Source: Thiothrix litoralis (GTDB lineage: Bacteria; Pseudomonadota; Gammaproteobacteria; Thiotrichales; Thiotrichaceae). From it: a stretch of DNA of 64,000 bases. The DNA lies in NCBI RefSeq assembly GCF_017901135.1, contig NZ_CP072801.1, positions 372,001-436,000 of the forward strand. Direction: 5' to 3'. Made by a program: the position numbers and the translations under genes. Shown here one piece after another: positions 1-15,000 of this stretch. Position 1 is the stretch's first letter. Every line of letters starts with the position of its first letter. The notes beneath the pieces are model-generated. The model had not been told where the DNA came from, did not search any database, and saw only the letters and a program-made list of their open reading frames with translations.

Positions 1-1
1 T

Positions 2-3000
2 TTGTTCCGCGCTGCCAGCATTGGCGACCGCGTATGGCTGGATGCCAATGGTGATGGTGTGCAGGATGCGGCGGAAACGACCAACCTTGCCAATGTCACG
101 ATTTTGCTGAAAGACAGCGCGGGTAATACCCTGCAAACCACCGAGACGGATGCCAATGGCGCATACCTGTTCAGTGGTCTGATGCCGGGTGTTTACAAGG
201 TTGACATTGATACTGCCGATGCTGATTTGGTCGGTTATACCCTGACCACCAGCAACGACCCGCACACTGTAACCCTAGCGGAAGGGCAGGTGTATGTGGA
301 TGCAGACTTCGGTTTCGTCAATTTTGCCAGTGTCGGTGATTTCGTGTGGGATGACCTGAATGGCAACGGGATTCAGGATAGTGGTGAACCGGGTATTGCG
401 GGCGTGACCGTGCGCTTGCTCGACAAGACCGGGGCGACGGTGATGGGCACGACCAGTACGGATGCCAGTGGGTTGTATCTGTTCTCTAACCTGACGCCGG
501 GCGATTATTTGCTGGAATTTGCCAAGCCGGAGGGCTACACAGGTTTTGTCAGTGCCGATAAAGGTGCGGATGAGGCCAAGGATTCCGATGCTGATGTGGC
601 AACCGGGCGTACTGCCATGTTTACCTTGGCAGGCGGTACGAATTTGCGTGATAAGGATGCGGGTTTGTATAAAGCTGCCAGCTTGGGCGATTTGTTGTGG
701 TTCGATGCCAATGGCAACGGGGTGCAGGATGCTGCGGAAACCGGAGTGGTCGGTGCAACTGTGACCTTGACAGGTACACGCGGTGATGGCGTCGCGATGG
801 CGTCTAGCAGTACAGCAACCGATGCCAGCGGGAACTACCGTTTCGAGGGCTTGTATCCGGGGGCTTACACCGTAACCTTTGGCTTGCCAGCAGGCATGAG
901 CTTTACCAGCCAGAATCAGGGCGCGGATGATGCCAAAGACAGCGATGTCGCCAGTGACGGCATTGCCACGGCTACGCTGAAGTCCGGTGACAGCAACCTG
1001 ACGCTGGATGCGGGTGTTTTGCCCGCTTCCGTAGCAGGCCGTATCTGGATCGACAACAACACCCCGAATGCCGTGGATGATGGTGTGGAAGACGGCGTGG
1101 TAGGTGTGACGGTTAACCTGATCGACACCAAAACCGGCGCTGTGGTAGCAACCACCACCACGGGCGCGGATGGTTTGTATAACTTCCCTGGCGTATTGCC
1201 GGGCAGCTATCAGGTGCAAGTGCTGGAGCCTGCCAATATGGGCTTCGTCAAGCAAGACCAGGGTGGCGATGACACCAAGGACAGCGACGTTACTGTTACC
1301 GATGGCAAGAGCCATACCTTCACCGTTGCCTCTGGCGATGCCGTGAAAGATGTGGATGCTGGCATTGAGCCAGGCGCATTGGGCGATCACGTCTGGTTGG
1401 ATAAAAACGGCAATAACCTGCAAGACAGCGGCGAACCGGGTGTGGCCAATGTCACGGTCAATTTGCTGGATGGCAGCGGTACGGTCGTTGCTACCCAACT
1501 GACTGACGCGACAGGTTTCTATAACTTTGCGGCGGTATTGCCGGGTACTTACACCGTGCAATTCGTACCGCCTGCGGGCATGACCTTGGTCACAGCCAAT
1601 CTGGGGACGGATGACACGATTGATTCCGACCCCGGTGTGGATGGCAAAATTGCTGTCACCGTGGTTTCTGGCGTCGGTAATCAAACCGTGGATGCGGGGA
1701 TTGTGCCTGCCAAACTGGGTGATGTCGTGTGGCTGGATCAGGATGGCGACGGTACACAAGGTGCGTCTGAACCTGCTGTGGTGGGCATGACTGTCCACTT
1801 GCTGGACAAAGATGGCAATCCGGTACTGGATGCGGGGGGGAATGCCGTCACCGCTATCACCGACAAGGCTGGCAAGTACGAGTTCATTGTGCTGCCGGGT
1901 GAATACCGGGTTGGCTTTGTGCTGCCTGCGGGGGCTGCTTTCACCAAGCTGGATCAGGGCAGCAATGATGCGGCGGACTCTGATGCAGATTTGGCTACTG
2001 GCCTGACACCTGCACTGACTTTGGTTTCTGGCGATGTGAACCTGACGCAGGATGCAGGTCTGGCCCTGTCGACGGTTTCGGGTTACGTGCTGGAAGACCG
2101 TAATGCCAATGGCGTGCAGGATTCGGGCGAACCGGGTATTGCCGGTGTTAGCATTACGCTGGTCGGCAATGATGTGTTCGGCAATCCGGTGACGGCAACA
2201 ACCAGCACCAATGCGGATGGTTTGTACAGCTTCAGTGTACCACCGGGTACTTACACCCTGACTGAAACCAATCCGGCAGATTACCTCTCTAGCGCTAGTA
2301 AAGCGGGTTCTGCATCGGGCGCGGCGATTGTGGATGAAGATGAAGTCACCACGCCCGCGCCGGGCGGGGCTGCTTCCGAGCATAACGATTTCCTCGACTA
2401 CCGTTTGGGCAGTATTGCTGGGCAAGTGCGCGACGATGTGAACTATAACGGCGTGCTGACCGATGCCGACAAGGGCATTGCGGGGATTACCGTTACCTTG
2501 TTTACCGATCCGAATGGGGATGGTGATCCGGCGGATGGCGTCAGCGTGACAACGGCGACGACTGACAGCGCGGGCAACTACCTATTCAGCAACCTGAAAC
2601 CGGGCAACTACGTGGTTGTGGAAACCGATTTCGCTGAATGGCAATCGACGGCTGATACTCAGGGTGCAAACGACAATCGTGTGCCAGTGGTATTGGCTTC
2701 CGCACAACACAGTACGGGCAATGATTTCCTGGATGCCAAGCAAAAAGGCAGCCTCAGCGGGGTTGTCTGGACAGACAGCAATACCGATGGCGTGCGTGAT
2801 GTGGGGGAAAACTCTATTCCGGGCGCAACCGTTACCGTGTTGGATGCGAGTGGCACGGTGGTGGCAACCTTGACGACTGATGTGGATGGCGCATACAAAG
2901 CCGACAATCTGCCACCTGGCACATACGTGGTTAAGGTTGATCCTGCCAGCTTGCCCGCCGGAGTACAGCAGACGGCTGACCCGGATGCAGCTAAAGACCA

Positions 3001-6000
3001 TCAAACGACGGCCAATGTGAATCCGGGGGCGGAAACGTCCGGCTTAGACTTTGGTTATGTTGCGAGTGTCAGCCTCGGTGATCGTGCCTGGCATGACCTG
3101 AATGCCAACGGTGTACAGGATGCCGCAGAACCAGGTGTTGCCGGGGTCGTGGTGACATTGTTCCGTGATGCGAATGGTGATGGTATTCCAAGCGTTGATG
3201 AGCAGGTAAAAACCGTGCTGACCGGCGTGGATGGTGCCTACCAGTTCAGCGGGCTATTGCCACTGGATTACCTCGTGACCTTCAGCCAGCCTGCCAGTTA
3301 TCTGCGTAGTCTGAGCAATCAGGGGGCGGATGATTCCCTTGATTCCGACGCGGATGCCAACGGTCTGGTGGCAGTAAGCCTGAAAACCGGTTCTACCCTG
3401 ACGGTGGACGCGGGCTTCTATCGTCTGGGTAGTTTGGGTGATTACGTCTGGCTGGATGCCAATGACAACGGTGTGCAAGATGACGGCGAGCCAGTGATGG
3501 CTGGCGTGGCAGTGCAATTGCTGGATGGTGCAGGCACACAGCTTGCAACCACCACGACAGACGCTAGCGGTCATTACCTGTTCAAGGATTTGTCCCCTAC
3601 GACGTATACGGTCAAATTTGTTGCTCCGGCGGGTATGACGTTTACCACAGCAGACCAAGGCAGCGATGACGCGCTGGATTCGGATGCGGATAGCAACGGC
3701 TTGGCGATTGTTACCCTGACCTCGGGCGCAGACATCCGTACTGTAGATGCCGGGGTGAAACCTGCGTCTGTCACAGGCCGGGTGTGGATCGACAACAACA
3801 CCCCGAACGCGACCGACGATGGAGTGGAAAGCGGCGTGGTGGGCGTGACCGTGAACTTGATCGACACCCAAACCGGGGAAGTGGTCGCGACCACAACCAC
3901 CGGTGTGGATGGCGTTTACCAGTTTACCGGCGTATTACCGGGTGATTATCAGGTGCAAGTGATTGAACCTGCCAATATGGGCTTCGTCAAACAAGACCAA
4001 GGCGGTGATGACACCAAAGACAGCGACGTAACGGTTACGGATGGCAAGAGCCACACGTTTACCGTGACTTCGGGTCAGGTGGTGACGGATGTGGATGCGG
4101 GGATCGAACCGGGTTCACTCGGTGATCGTGTTTGGCTGGATCAAAACGGCAATAACCTGCAAGACAGCGGCGAACCGGGGGTGGCCAATGTCACAGTCAA
4201 CTTGCTGGATGGCAGCGGTACGGTGGTCGCTACCCAAATGACCGATGCGACCGGTTTCTATGACTTCGCGGCAGTATTGCCGGGTGATTACACGGTACAG
4301 TTTGTTGCCCCAGCGGGTATGAACTTGGTCACAGCCAATCTGGGCAGTGATGACACGATTGACTCTGATCCGGCAGCGGATGGCAAGGTCGCGGTCACGG
4401 TGGTTTCCGGTATCGGCAACCAGACCGTGGATGCGGGGGTTGTGCCTGCCAAACTGGGCGATTACGTCTGGCAAGACCTGAATGGCGACGGCAAGCAGGA
4501 TGCGGCTGAACCTGCGGTGGCAGGTGTTACCGTCAAGCTGCTGGACAAGGAGGGCAATCCGGTACTGGATGCGGGTGGCAATGCCCTTACCACGACGACC
4601 GACAAGGCTGGCAAGTACCAGTTCAGCGTATTGCCGGGCGAATACCGGGTGGGCTTCGAGCTGCCAGAGGGTGTGAAAGCGACCACGCTTGATCAAGGCG
4701 CTGATGATGCGGCGGATTCCGATGCTGACCCTGCAACTTTAATGACACCAGCGGTGACGCTGATCTCGGGTGCGCAAGACATCAGCCTCGATCTGGGGCT
4801 TGCACCTGCCACGATTACAGGTTACGTGATTGAAGACCTGAATGCCGATGGCAAGCTGGATGTAGGCGAAACCAGTCTCGCTGGCGTAACCATTACCCTG
4901 AGCGGTACGGATAGCTTCGGTGCGCCGGTGACGGCAACGACGACGACGGATAAGGATGGCTTGTATAGCTTCACCGTTCCGGCGGGTACTTACCGCCTGA
5001 AGGAAACCAACCCGGCGGATTACCTCTCCAGTGGCAGTCAGCCCGGTACGGCAACAGGCGCGGCAGTGGTGAATGCAGATGAATTAACCACTCCGACCGT
5101 CAGCGGTACAACGGCTGAACACAATGACTTCCTCGACTACCGTGTGGGCAGCATTGCCGGGCAAGTGCGTGACGATGCGAACTACAACGCAACCTTGACG
5201 GATGAGGAAGCAGGTATTCCGGGCGTTACCATGACCTTGTTACTGGATAATGTGGCTGTAGCAAAAACCGCGACCGACAGCGGCGGCAACTACCTGTTCA
5301 GCAACCTGAAACCGGGTAATTACGTGGTGGTGGAAACGGATCTGCCGAAATGGGATTCCACCGCCGATACGCAAGCGGATAATGACAATCGTGTGCCAGT
5401 GGTATTGGCTTCCGCACAACACAGTACGGGCAATGATTTCCTGGATGCCAAGCAAAAAGGCAGCCTCAGCGGGGTTGTCTGGACAGACAGCAATACCGAT
5501 GGCGTGCGTGATGTGGGGGAAAACTCTATTCCGGGCGCAACCGTTACCGTGTTGGATGCGAGTGGCACGGTGGTGGCAACCTTGACGACTGATGTGGATG
5601 GCGCATACAAAGCCGACAATCTGCCACCTGGCACATACGTGGTTAAGGTTGATCCTGCCAGCTTGCCCGCCGGAGTACAGCAGACGGCTGACCCGGATGC
5701 AGCTAAAGACCATCAAACGACGGCCAATGTGAATCCGGGGGCGGAAACGTCCGGCTTAGACTTTGGTTATGTTGCGAGTGTCAGCCTCGGTGATCGTGCC
5801 TGGCATGACCTGAATGCCAACGGTGTACAGGATGCCGCAGAACCAGGTGTTGCCGGGGTCGTGGTGACATTGTTCCGTGATGCGAATGGTGATGGTATTC
5901 CAAGCGTTGATGAGCAGGTAAAAACCGTGCTGACCGGCGTGGATGGTGCCTACCAGTTCAGCGGGCTATTGCCACTGGATTACCTCGTGACCTTCAGCCA

Positions 6001-9000
6001 GCCTGCCAGTTATCTGCGTAGTCTGAGCAATCAGGGGGCGGATGATTCCCTTGATTCCGACGCGGATGCCAACGGTCTGGTGGCAGTAAGCCTGAAAACC
6101 GGTTCTACCCTGACGGTGGACGCGGGCTTCTATCGTCTGGGTAGTTTGGGTGATTACGTCTGGCTGGATGCCAATGACAACGGTGTGCAAGATGACGGCG
6201 AGCCAGTGATGGCTGGCGTGGCAGTGCAATTGCTGGATGGTGCAGGCACACAGCTTGCAACCACCACGACAGACGCTAGCGGTCATTACCTGTTCAAGGA
6301 TTTGTCCCCTACGACGTATACGGTCAAATTTGTTGCTCCGGCGGGTATGACGTTTACCACAGCAGACCAAGGCAGCGATGACGCGCTGGATTCGGATGCG
6401 GATAGCAACGGCTTGGCGATTGTTACCCTGACCTCGGGCGCAGACATCCGTACTGTAGATGCCGGGGTGAAACCTGCGTCTGTCACAGGCCGGGTGTGGA
6501 TCGACAACAACACCCCGAACGCGACCGACGATGGAGTGGAAAGCGGCGTGGTGGGCGTGACCGTGAACTTGATCGACACCCAAACCGGGGAAGTGGTCGC
6601 GACCACAACCACCGGTGTGGATGGCGTTTACCAGTTTACCGGCGTATTACCGGGTGATTATCAGGTGCAAGTAATTGAACCTGCCAATATGGGCTTCGTC
6701 AAACAAGACCAAGGCGGTGATGACACCAAAGACAGCGACGTAACGGTTACGGATGGCAAGAGCCACACGTTTACCGTGACTTCGGGTCAGGTGGTGACGG
6801 ATGTGGATGCGGGGATCGAACCGGGTTCACTCGGTGATCGTGTTTGGCTGGATCAAAACGGCAATAACCTGCAAGACAGCGGCGAACCGGGGGTGGCCAA
6901 TGTCACAGTCAACTTGCTGGATGGCAGCGGTACGGTGGTCGCTACCCAAATGACCGATGCGACCGGTTTCTATGACTTCGCGGCAGTATTGCCGGGTGAT
7001 TACACGGTACAGTTTGTTGCCCCAGCGGGTATGAACTTGGTCACAGCCAATCTGGGCAGTGATGACACGATTGACTCTGATCCGGCAGCGGATGGCAAGG
7101 TCGCGGTCACGGTGGTTTCCGGTATCGGCAACCAGACCGTGGATGCGGGAGTTGTGCCTGCCAAACTGGGTGATTACGTCTGGCAAGACCTGAATGGCGA
7201 CGGCAAGCAGGATGCGGCAGAACCTGCGGTGGCAGGTGTTACCGTCAAGCTGCTGGACAAGGAGGGCAATCCAGTACTGGATGCAGGTGGCAATGCCCTT
7301 ATCACGACGACCGACAAGGCTGGCAAGTACCAGTTCAGCGTATTGCCGGGCGAATACCGGGTGGGCTTCGAGCTGCCAGAGGGTGTGAAAGCGACCACGC
7401 TTGATCAAGGCGCTGATGATGCGGCGGATTCCGATGCTGACCCTGCAACTTTAATGACACCAGCGGTCACGCTGATCTCGGGTGCGCAAGACATCAGCCT
7501 CGATCTGGGGCTTGCACCTGCCACGATTACAGGTTACGTGATTGAAGACCTGAATGCCGATGGCAAGCTGGATGTAGGCGAAACCAGTCTCGCTGGCGTA
7601 ACCATTACCCTGAGCGGTACGGATAGCTTCGGTGCGCCGGTGACGGCAACGACGACGACGGACAAGGATGGCTTGTATAGCTTCACCGTTCCGGCGGGTA
7701 CTTACCACCTGAAGGAAACCAACCCGGCAGATTACCTCTCCAGTGGCAGTCAGCCCGGTACGGCAACAGGCGCGGCAGTGGTGAATGCAGATGAATTAAC
7801 CACTCCGACCGTCAGCGGTACAACGGCTGAACACAATGACTTCCTCGACTACCGTGTGGGCAGCATTGCCGGGCAAGTGCGTGACGATGCGAACTACAAC
7901 GCAACCTTGACGGATGAGGAAGCAGGTATTCCGGGCGTTACCATGACCTTGTTACTGGATAATGTGGCTGTAGCAAAAACCGCGACCGACAGCGGCGGCA
8001 ACTACCTGTTCAGCAACCTGAAACCGGGTAATTACGTGGTGGTGGAAACGGATCTGCCGAAATGGGATTCCACCGCCGATACGCAAGCGGATAATGACAA
8101 CCGCGTGCCAGTGGTATTGGCTTCCGCACAACACAGTACGGGCAATGATTTCCTAGATGCGAAACAACAAGGCAGCCTCAGTGGTGTGGTGTGGACAGAT
8201 ACCAACAGCAACGGGGTACGCGATGCGGGTGAACCTGTGTTGGTGGGCGTCAGCGTGACGGTGCTGGATAACAGCGGTAACGTCGTGGCTACGCTGACGA
8301 CGGATGCGCAAGGTGCTTACACGGCTGTTGACCTGACACCGGGTACTTACACGGTGAAAGTTGACCCTGCTAGCTTGCCTGCGGGTTCACAGCAAACCGG
8401 CGACCCGGATGGTGTGAAAGATAACCAAAGCAGTGCCACCGTGTTGCCTTCGCAGGAAACCAGTGGTGTGAACTTCGGTTACGTGACGCTGATGTCACTC
8501 GGTGACCAGGCATGGCATGACTTGAACGCCAACGGGGTACAGGATGCGGATGAACCGGGTCTAGCCGGGGTAATGGTTGCCTTGTACCGTGATGCCAACG
8601 GCAATGGTCTTCCTGAAGCAGATGAGCAGTTGAAAGCCATGCTGACGGATAGCAAGGGTGCTTACCTGTTCAGCAATCTGTTGCCAGTGGATTACCTTGT
8701 TACCTTCAGCCAGCCGGATGGTTATCAACGCAGCCCGGCGAAGCAAGGCAGCGATGCCGCGCTGGATTCGGATGCGGATAGCAATGGTTTGGTCGTGGTG
8801 AACCTGAGCAACAGCCTGATGACGGTGGATGCCGGTTTCTACAAGTTGGGCAGCATCGGTGATTATGTGTGGCTGGATGCGAATGCCAATGGTATGCAAG
8901 ATGCGGATGAGCCTGCGATTACCGATATGACGGTGCAGTTGTTGGATAAGGCGGGAACATTGCTGGTCAGTACCCTCACGGATGCGGCGGGTCTGTACCA

Positions 9001-12000
9001 TTTCAATGCACTCGTGCCAGCGGATTACAGCGTCAAGTTTGTGGCACCGGAAGGCATTGTGTTTACCCAACAGGACAAGAGCACGGATGATACGCTGGAT
9101 TCGGATGCGGACGGCAATGGTCTGGTGGCAGTGACACTGGCCTCCGGGCAAGCCATTACCAGCGTGGATGCGGGTATCCTGCCAGCCGCGATCAGTGGGC
9201 GGGTGTGGATCGACCGTAACGCGAATGGTCTGGATGATGCTGCTACAGAACCGGGTGTGCCGGGGGTGCGCGTCAACTTGCTGGATGCGAAAACCGGCGC
9301 AGTAGTCGCGACCACGACCACGGGTGCGGAAGGCCAGTACAGCTTCACGGGCATTTTGTCGGGTGAATACCTGATCGAAACCGTGCAGCCTGCCAACATG
9401 GCGTTTGTTACCCCGAATCAGGGGGACGACGACACGCTGGATTCCGATGTGCAAGTAACGGATGGGCGTAGCCCGGTGTTTGTGCTGCATTCTGCCGACA
9501 GCGTGACCGATGTGGATGCGGGTATCCAACCGGGTGAACTGGGTGATCACGTCTGGCTCGACCAAAACAATAATGGTCTGCAAGACGCAGGTGAAGCGGG
9601 TATTGGTGGTATTACTGTCAACCTGTTGGATGGCAGCGCTAACACCGTGGCTACTCAGGTGACGGATGCGACCGGCTTCTATAACTTCACCGGGGTATTG
9701 CCGGGTGATTACAGTGTGCAGTTTGTGTTGCCGGAAAAGGCGCAATTCACCAGCACCGACCAAGGCGCGGATGATGAGCTGGATTCGGATGTGGATGCGG
9801 CGGGCAAAGTCGCGGTCACGGTCATTTCCAACGTCGGCAACCAGACGGTCGATGCGGGTATCAAGCCTGCACTGATCAGCGGTACGGTGCTGAGTGATGA
9901 TAATGCCAACGGTGTGCAAAACGATGCCGACAAACCGGTAGCGGGTGTCGTGGTGACACTGACCGGTACGGATGTGTTCGGTAATCCCGTGACGCTGTCA
10001 ACCACTACGGCTGCGGACGGTCAGTACAGCTTTGCCGTGCCACCGGGTACTTACGGCCTCAAGGAAACCAATCCGGCGGACACGGTTTCTACGGGAAGCG
10101 AAGCGGGTACGCAAGGCAGCACAGTTGTCGATGCGGATGAGATCAGCGTGGTCGTGACCAGTGGTCAGGCATCTGCCCAGAACGACTTCCTCGATTACTT
10201 GCCAGCGCGTCTGAGCGGTCAGGTGCGTAACGATCTGGATGGCAATGGTAATCTGCTGGATGCAGAAGACGGCATTCCGGGCGTCACCGTCAGTCTGTGG
10301 CTGGAGGGTGCACAAGTCGCTATGACCACCACGGATGCAAGCGGGCATTACGCTTTCGAGAACCTGAAACCGGGCACGTACAGTGTGCGGGAGGCTGACC
10401 TTGAAACGTGGGTGTCGACGGCAGATGTGGAAGGTGCTAACGACAACCAGATTGCGGTTACGCTGCAATCGGGCGATGACAAGCCAGCGCAGGATTTCCT
10501 TGATGTCCAGCCTGTGGCTGTGTCTGGTCAGGTGCGGTTTGATGACGACCGCGACGGTGATCTGGCTGATAACGAAACCGGTCTGTCGGGCGTGACTGTC
10601 AGTCTGTTTACTGACCCGAATGGGGATGGTAATCCAGACGATGGCAAGCCTGTGCAAATCGTGCAGACCGATGCGCAAGGCCATTACACCTTTGTCGATG
10701 TGCTGCCGGGTACGTATGTGATCGTGGAAACCGACCCATCCAGCTACCAGTCAACAGCGGATGTGGATAGCCCTAACGATAACCAGATATTGCTGACAGT
10801 ATTCTCGGCAACGCCTGACACGGGGAATGATTTCCTTGATGCCAGTGCCTTGGGTTCCTTGGGCGATGTGGTATGGCTGGATCAGAATAACGATTCCTTG
10901 CAAGACGGCACTGAGCCACCTGTTGCGGGTGTACCCGTGGTGTTGTCCGGTACGGATAGTGAAGGCAAACCGGTTAACCTGACCACCACGACGGATGCGG
11001 CGGGTAAATACTTGTTCGACAAATTGATGCCGGGTGTTTACACGCTTGAGTACCAGTTGCCGTTGGGGATGCGTTTGACCCTGCCGGATCAGGGGGGTAA
11101 TGAAGCGTTGGATTCTGACTCTGACATGCTGGAGCGTACCGTGACGGTGACGCTGACCGCCGGGGAACACAATCTGGATGTGGATGCCGGAGTACGCCCA
11201 GCGTCGGTCAATGGTTCCTTGTGGCAAGACACCAATGGTGACGGGCAACATAACAACGGTGAGCCAGCGTTGCCGGGTGTGACGGTGGCGCTGTTCAGTG
11301 ACCCGAATGGTGATGGCGATCCATCTGACGGTGTGCCTGTCGGTACGACGGTCACGAATCCTGACGGTGACTATGACTTTACGGGGCTGATGCCGGATGA
11401 TTACGTCATTGTGGTGACGCCGCCTGTTGATTACTTGCCAGTGCCTGCGGATCAGGGCGGTGATGATACGACGGATAGCGACATTCATCACACCCTGCGT
11501 TTGCCGATCAAGCTGGAATCGGGTGATACCTTCCACGTGGATGGCGGTTTCTACCAGTTGGGCAGCTTCGGCGACCGTATCTGGCTGGATCTGAACGGCA
11601 ATGGCAAGCAGGATGCGGAAGAGCCGGGTGTACGTGATGTCTCGCTGCTGTTGCTGGATGCCGCAGGCGAGCCGGTCATGAACCTGTTGAACCCGTCACA
11701 GCCTTACCGTCTGGTATCGGATGTGAACGGTGAATACCGCTTCTCCAACCTGTTGCCGGGGCAATACCAGGTGCAACTGGAAGGGCTGGATGGTTTCGTG
11801 CTGACCCAAACGGATGCGGGGACGGATGACACGCTTGACAGTGATGCCAATGCCAATGGGCGGATGGTTGCTAACGTTATGTCTGGTGCGCATAACCCGG
11901 AGGTGGATGCAGGTATTCTGCCAGCCAGTCTGACAGGTCGGGTATGGGTTGATTACAACAGCAGCAATTCACTGGATGACGGCATGTATGCTGAACCGGG

Positions 12001-15000
12001 TGCTGTCGGGATGGTGGTCAATCTGTTGGATAAGGATGGCAAACTGGTCGCCACCACGACGACCGGAACGGATGGCCTTTACAGCTTCAGCGGTATTTTG
12101 CCGGGGCAGTATCAGGTTGAATTCGTTACTCCAGCCAATATGACCCTGACGGCTGCGAATGTGGGCGACGATGATACGCTGGATTCGGATGCTGACCCGG
12201 CAACGGGGCGCACGGAACTGTTTACCATCACGTCCAGCACGGCGGTGAAGGACATTGACGCAGGTATCCAAGCCGGTGCGCTGGGCGACCGCGTGTGGGT
12301 GGATGTGAACGAAAACGGTGTGCAGGATACAGGCGAGCCGGGTGTGGCAGGTGTGAGTGTCAAGCTGATCGACAGCAATGACAAGGATGTTGCCTTGACC
12401 ACCACCGATGCCACGGGTTTCTACGCGTTCCGGGATGTTGTGCCGGGTACTTATACCGTGCAGTTCATGCTGGCAGATACCCTCAAACTGACCGCGCCGG
12501 ATCAGGGCGATGATGATGCTATGGACTCGGATGCTGACCCCGTAACGGGCAAGGCGACGGTGCTGGTAGGCTCTGGCGTATCGGCTAATCAGACAGTGGA
12601 TGCGGGTATCCTGCCTGCGAAACTGGGTGATTATGTCTGGCTGGATGCTAACCGTAACGGCGTGCAGGATGCCGATGAAACGCCGTTGGCGAATGTGATT
12701 GTGTTGTTGCTGGATGCGCAAGGTGAACACGTTGCCACCACCCAGACCGACAAGGATGGCAAATACCAGTTCAGCGTGCCACCGGGTCAGTACAGCGTGC
12801 AGGTGATGTCGCTGGAAAGCAGCTTTGCCGCCGCGCATCAGGGTGACAATACCGCGCTGGATTCGGATGTGGATGCGACGGGTATGATGCCACTGACCAC
12901 GTTTGCCTCAGGCAGCGTGACTACTGAGCTGGATGCGGGGATTTTGCCAGCGTCACTGAGCGGTAAAGTGGTCAACGATGTGTGGGCGAACGGGACACTG
13001 GAGCCAACGGATGGTGGCATTGCCAACGTGACGGTGAGCATCAGCGGTACGGATAGCTTTGGCAATACGCTTAGCATGGTGACGACAACGGGGGCGGATG
13101 GCAGTTACCAGTTCATCCTGCCACCGGGCACGTATACCGTGACGGAAAGCCAGCCAGAGGGTCATGTATCCACGGGCAGCATGGCGGGTTCCAACGATGG
13201 CACCGTCATCAGCGATGATGAAGTGAGCATTGTGCTGGTCAGCAATGATCAGGTGGAAGGGGTTAGCTTCCTCGACTATGAACCGGCGTCTTACGTGGTG
13301 CTGAGTGGTACGGTGCTGGATGACCATAACCACAACGCTCAGGCGGATACGGCTGAGTTGGGTATTGCTGAGGTGAGCGTAACCTTGTTCACTGACCCGA
13401 ATGGCGATGGCGACCCGACGGATGGTACGGCGGTGCAAACGGTGCTGACGGACAGCAGCGGTCACTTCACCTTCGACGGTGTGCCAGCAGGGCAATACGT
13501 GGTAGTGGAAAAAGATCCGCCTAACTACGAGTCGACTGCTGACAATGGCGGGGAAAACGATAACCGTGTGCCAGTGACGCTGGTTTCCGGGCAAGTGACC
13601 ACCAAGCCGTTGTTCCTTGATGCGCAGCCGCAAGGCAGTCTGAGTGGCTATGTGTTGTTCGATACGGACAATAATGGCAGCTTTGAGGATGCTGATAATG
13701 GTCTGGAAGGCGTTAATGTCATGCTGTTCAGTGATCCGAATGGCGACGGCAACCCGGATGATGGCGAGCGTCTGGATGCTGTACTGACCGATGCAAGCGG
13801 GCATTACGTATTCATCAATGTCATTACGGGTAACTGGGTGGTCGTCGCTGTCGACAAGCCGGGGTATGTTTCCACCGCCGATGTGGCACTGGATAACGAT
13901 AACCGTATCCCAGTCGTCGTGGCAGCAACGGATGGTGCGACGCAATGCCGTTTACCGGATGCTACGGCAAGTTGTACCGGCCTCAACTTCCTGGATGGTC
14001 AGCTTAATAGTGGTATCCAGTTGTTGAAAACTGCTTACCAAGGCCATGATGGTGGTGCGAAGTGCGGGACGGATGCTGCCAAGTCAGAGCTGACGCTGGT
14101 TGACATCGACAAGGACAAGCGTGAAAACGTGACGTACTGTTTCGAGGTGACGAACACGGGCGACAACTGGCTGACACAGGTGGCTGTGATAGATGAAACC
14201 CTTGGCCTGACTACCGACAAGCTGAAACCGTTGGGTACAGTGCCTGCTATCCTTGCGCCGCAAGGCAAGGATGCCAATGCCCGTATCCGTTACTACTACG
14301 AGCATGAAATCACCGCCGGTATCATCAACAAGGCCAGCGTTACTGCCCGGCCGGTGCTGGAAGATGGCACGCTACTGGATGGTGCGCTTGATGCTACCAG
14401 CAACAGTTCGGTGAATATCCGCTTTGTGTTTGACCCGCCTACGGCTCTCAAGACGGTTACACCAGCCGGTGAACAGGTGATGTTGTGGCAAATGGTATGG
14501 ATCAACAGCAGCAGTGATAACGTCGCCGGGGTGGAAATCTATGACGGTGTGCCGGAAGGTACGCACTACGCAGCGATGCAAGCGGGTGCGAATGTCAGCC
14601 CTGATGGGGTTTACTGTGAAGCACGGGGTACGTCGGTCACGGCTACCTGCCGCTACGAAGCGCCGAGTCAGGACTTCCCACGCGGTCGGGTATTCTGGTC
14701 AGGAACGATTGGCTCGGATGCTGGTAATACGACTGAGCAGGTTGCTGCCAACGAAGTGGTGATCCGCTTCTACAGCGCACTCGATAAAGTAGGTGATCAG
14801 CGAACCATTACCAACCAAGCACATTCAAGCTGGGATTTGAATGGAGACGGTCAGCCGGAATACACCGATGTCATGACTGACAATGGTGATACCGACGCGA
14901 CAGGCGATAGCACCAGTATCTCGCTGGGTTCCCCGTTACAAATCCCGACCTTGGGTGAATGGGCACTGTGGTTGTTGAGCTTCCTGATGGTGTTGGTAGC

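Noticed and set aside
275-14581. Many long open frames on the minus strand opposite the adhesin gene (up to about 700 codons)
   Set aside because: They mirror the repetitive, G/C-third-position codon pattern of the giant gene, have no ribosome-binding sites, and their sequences repeat with the sense repeats.
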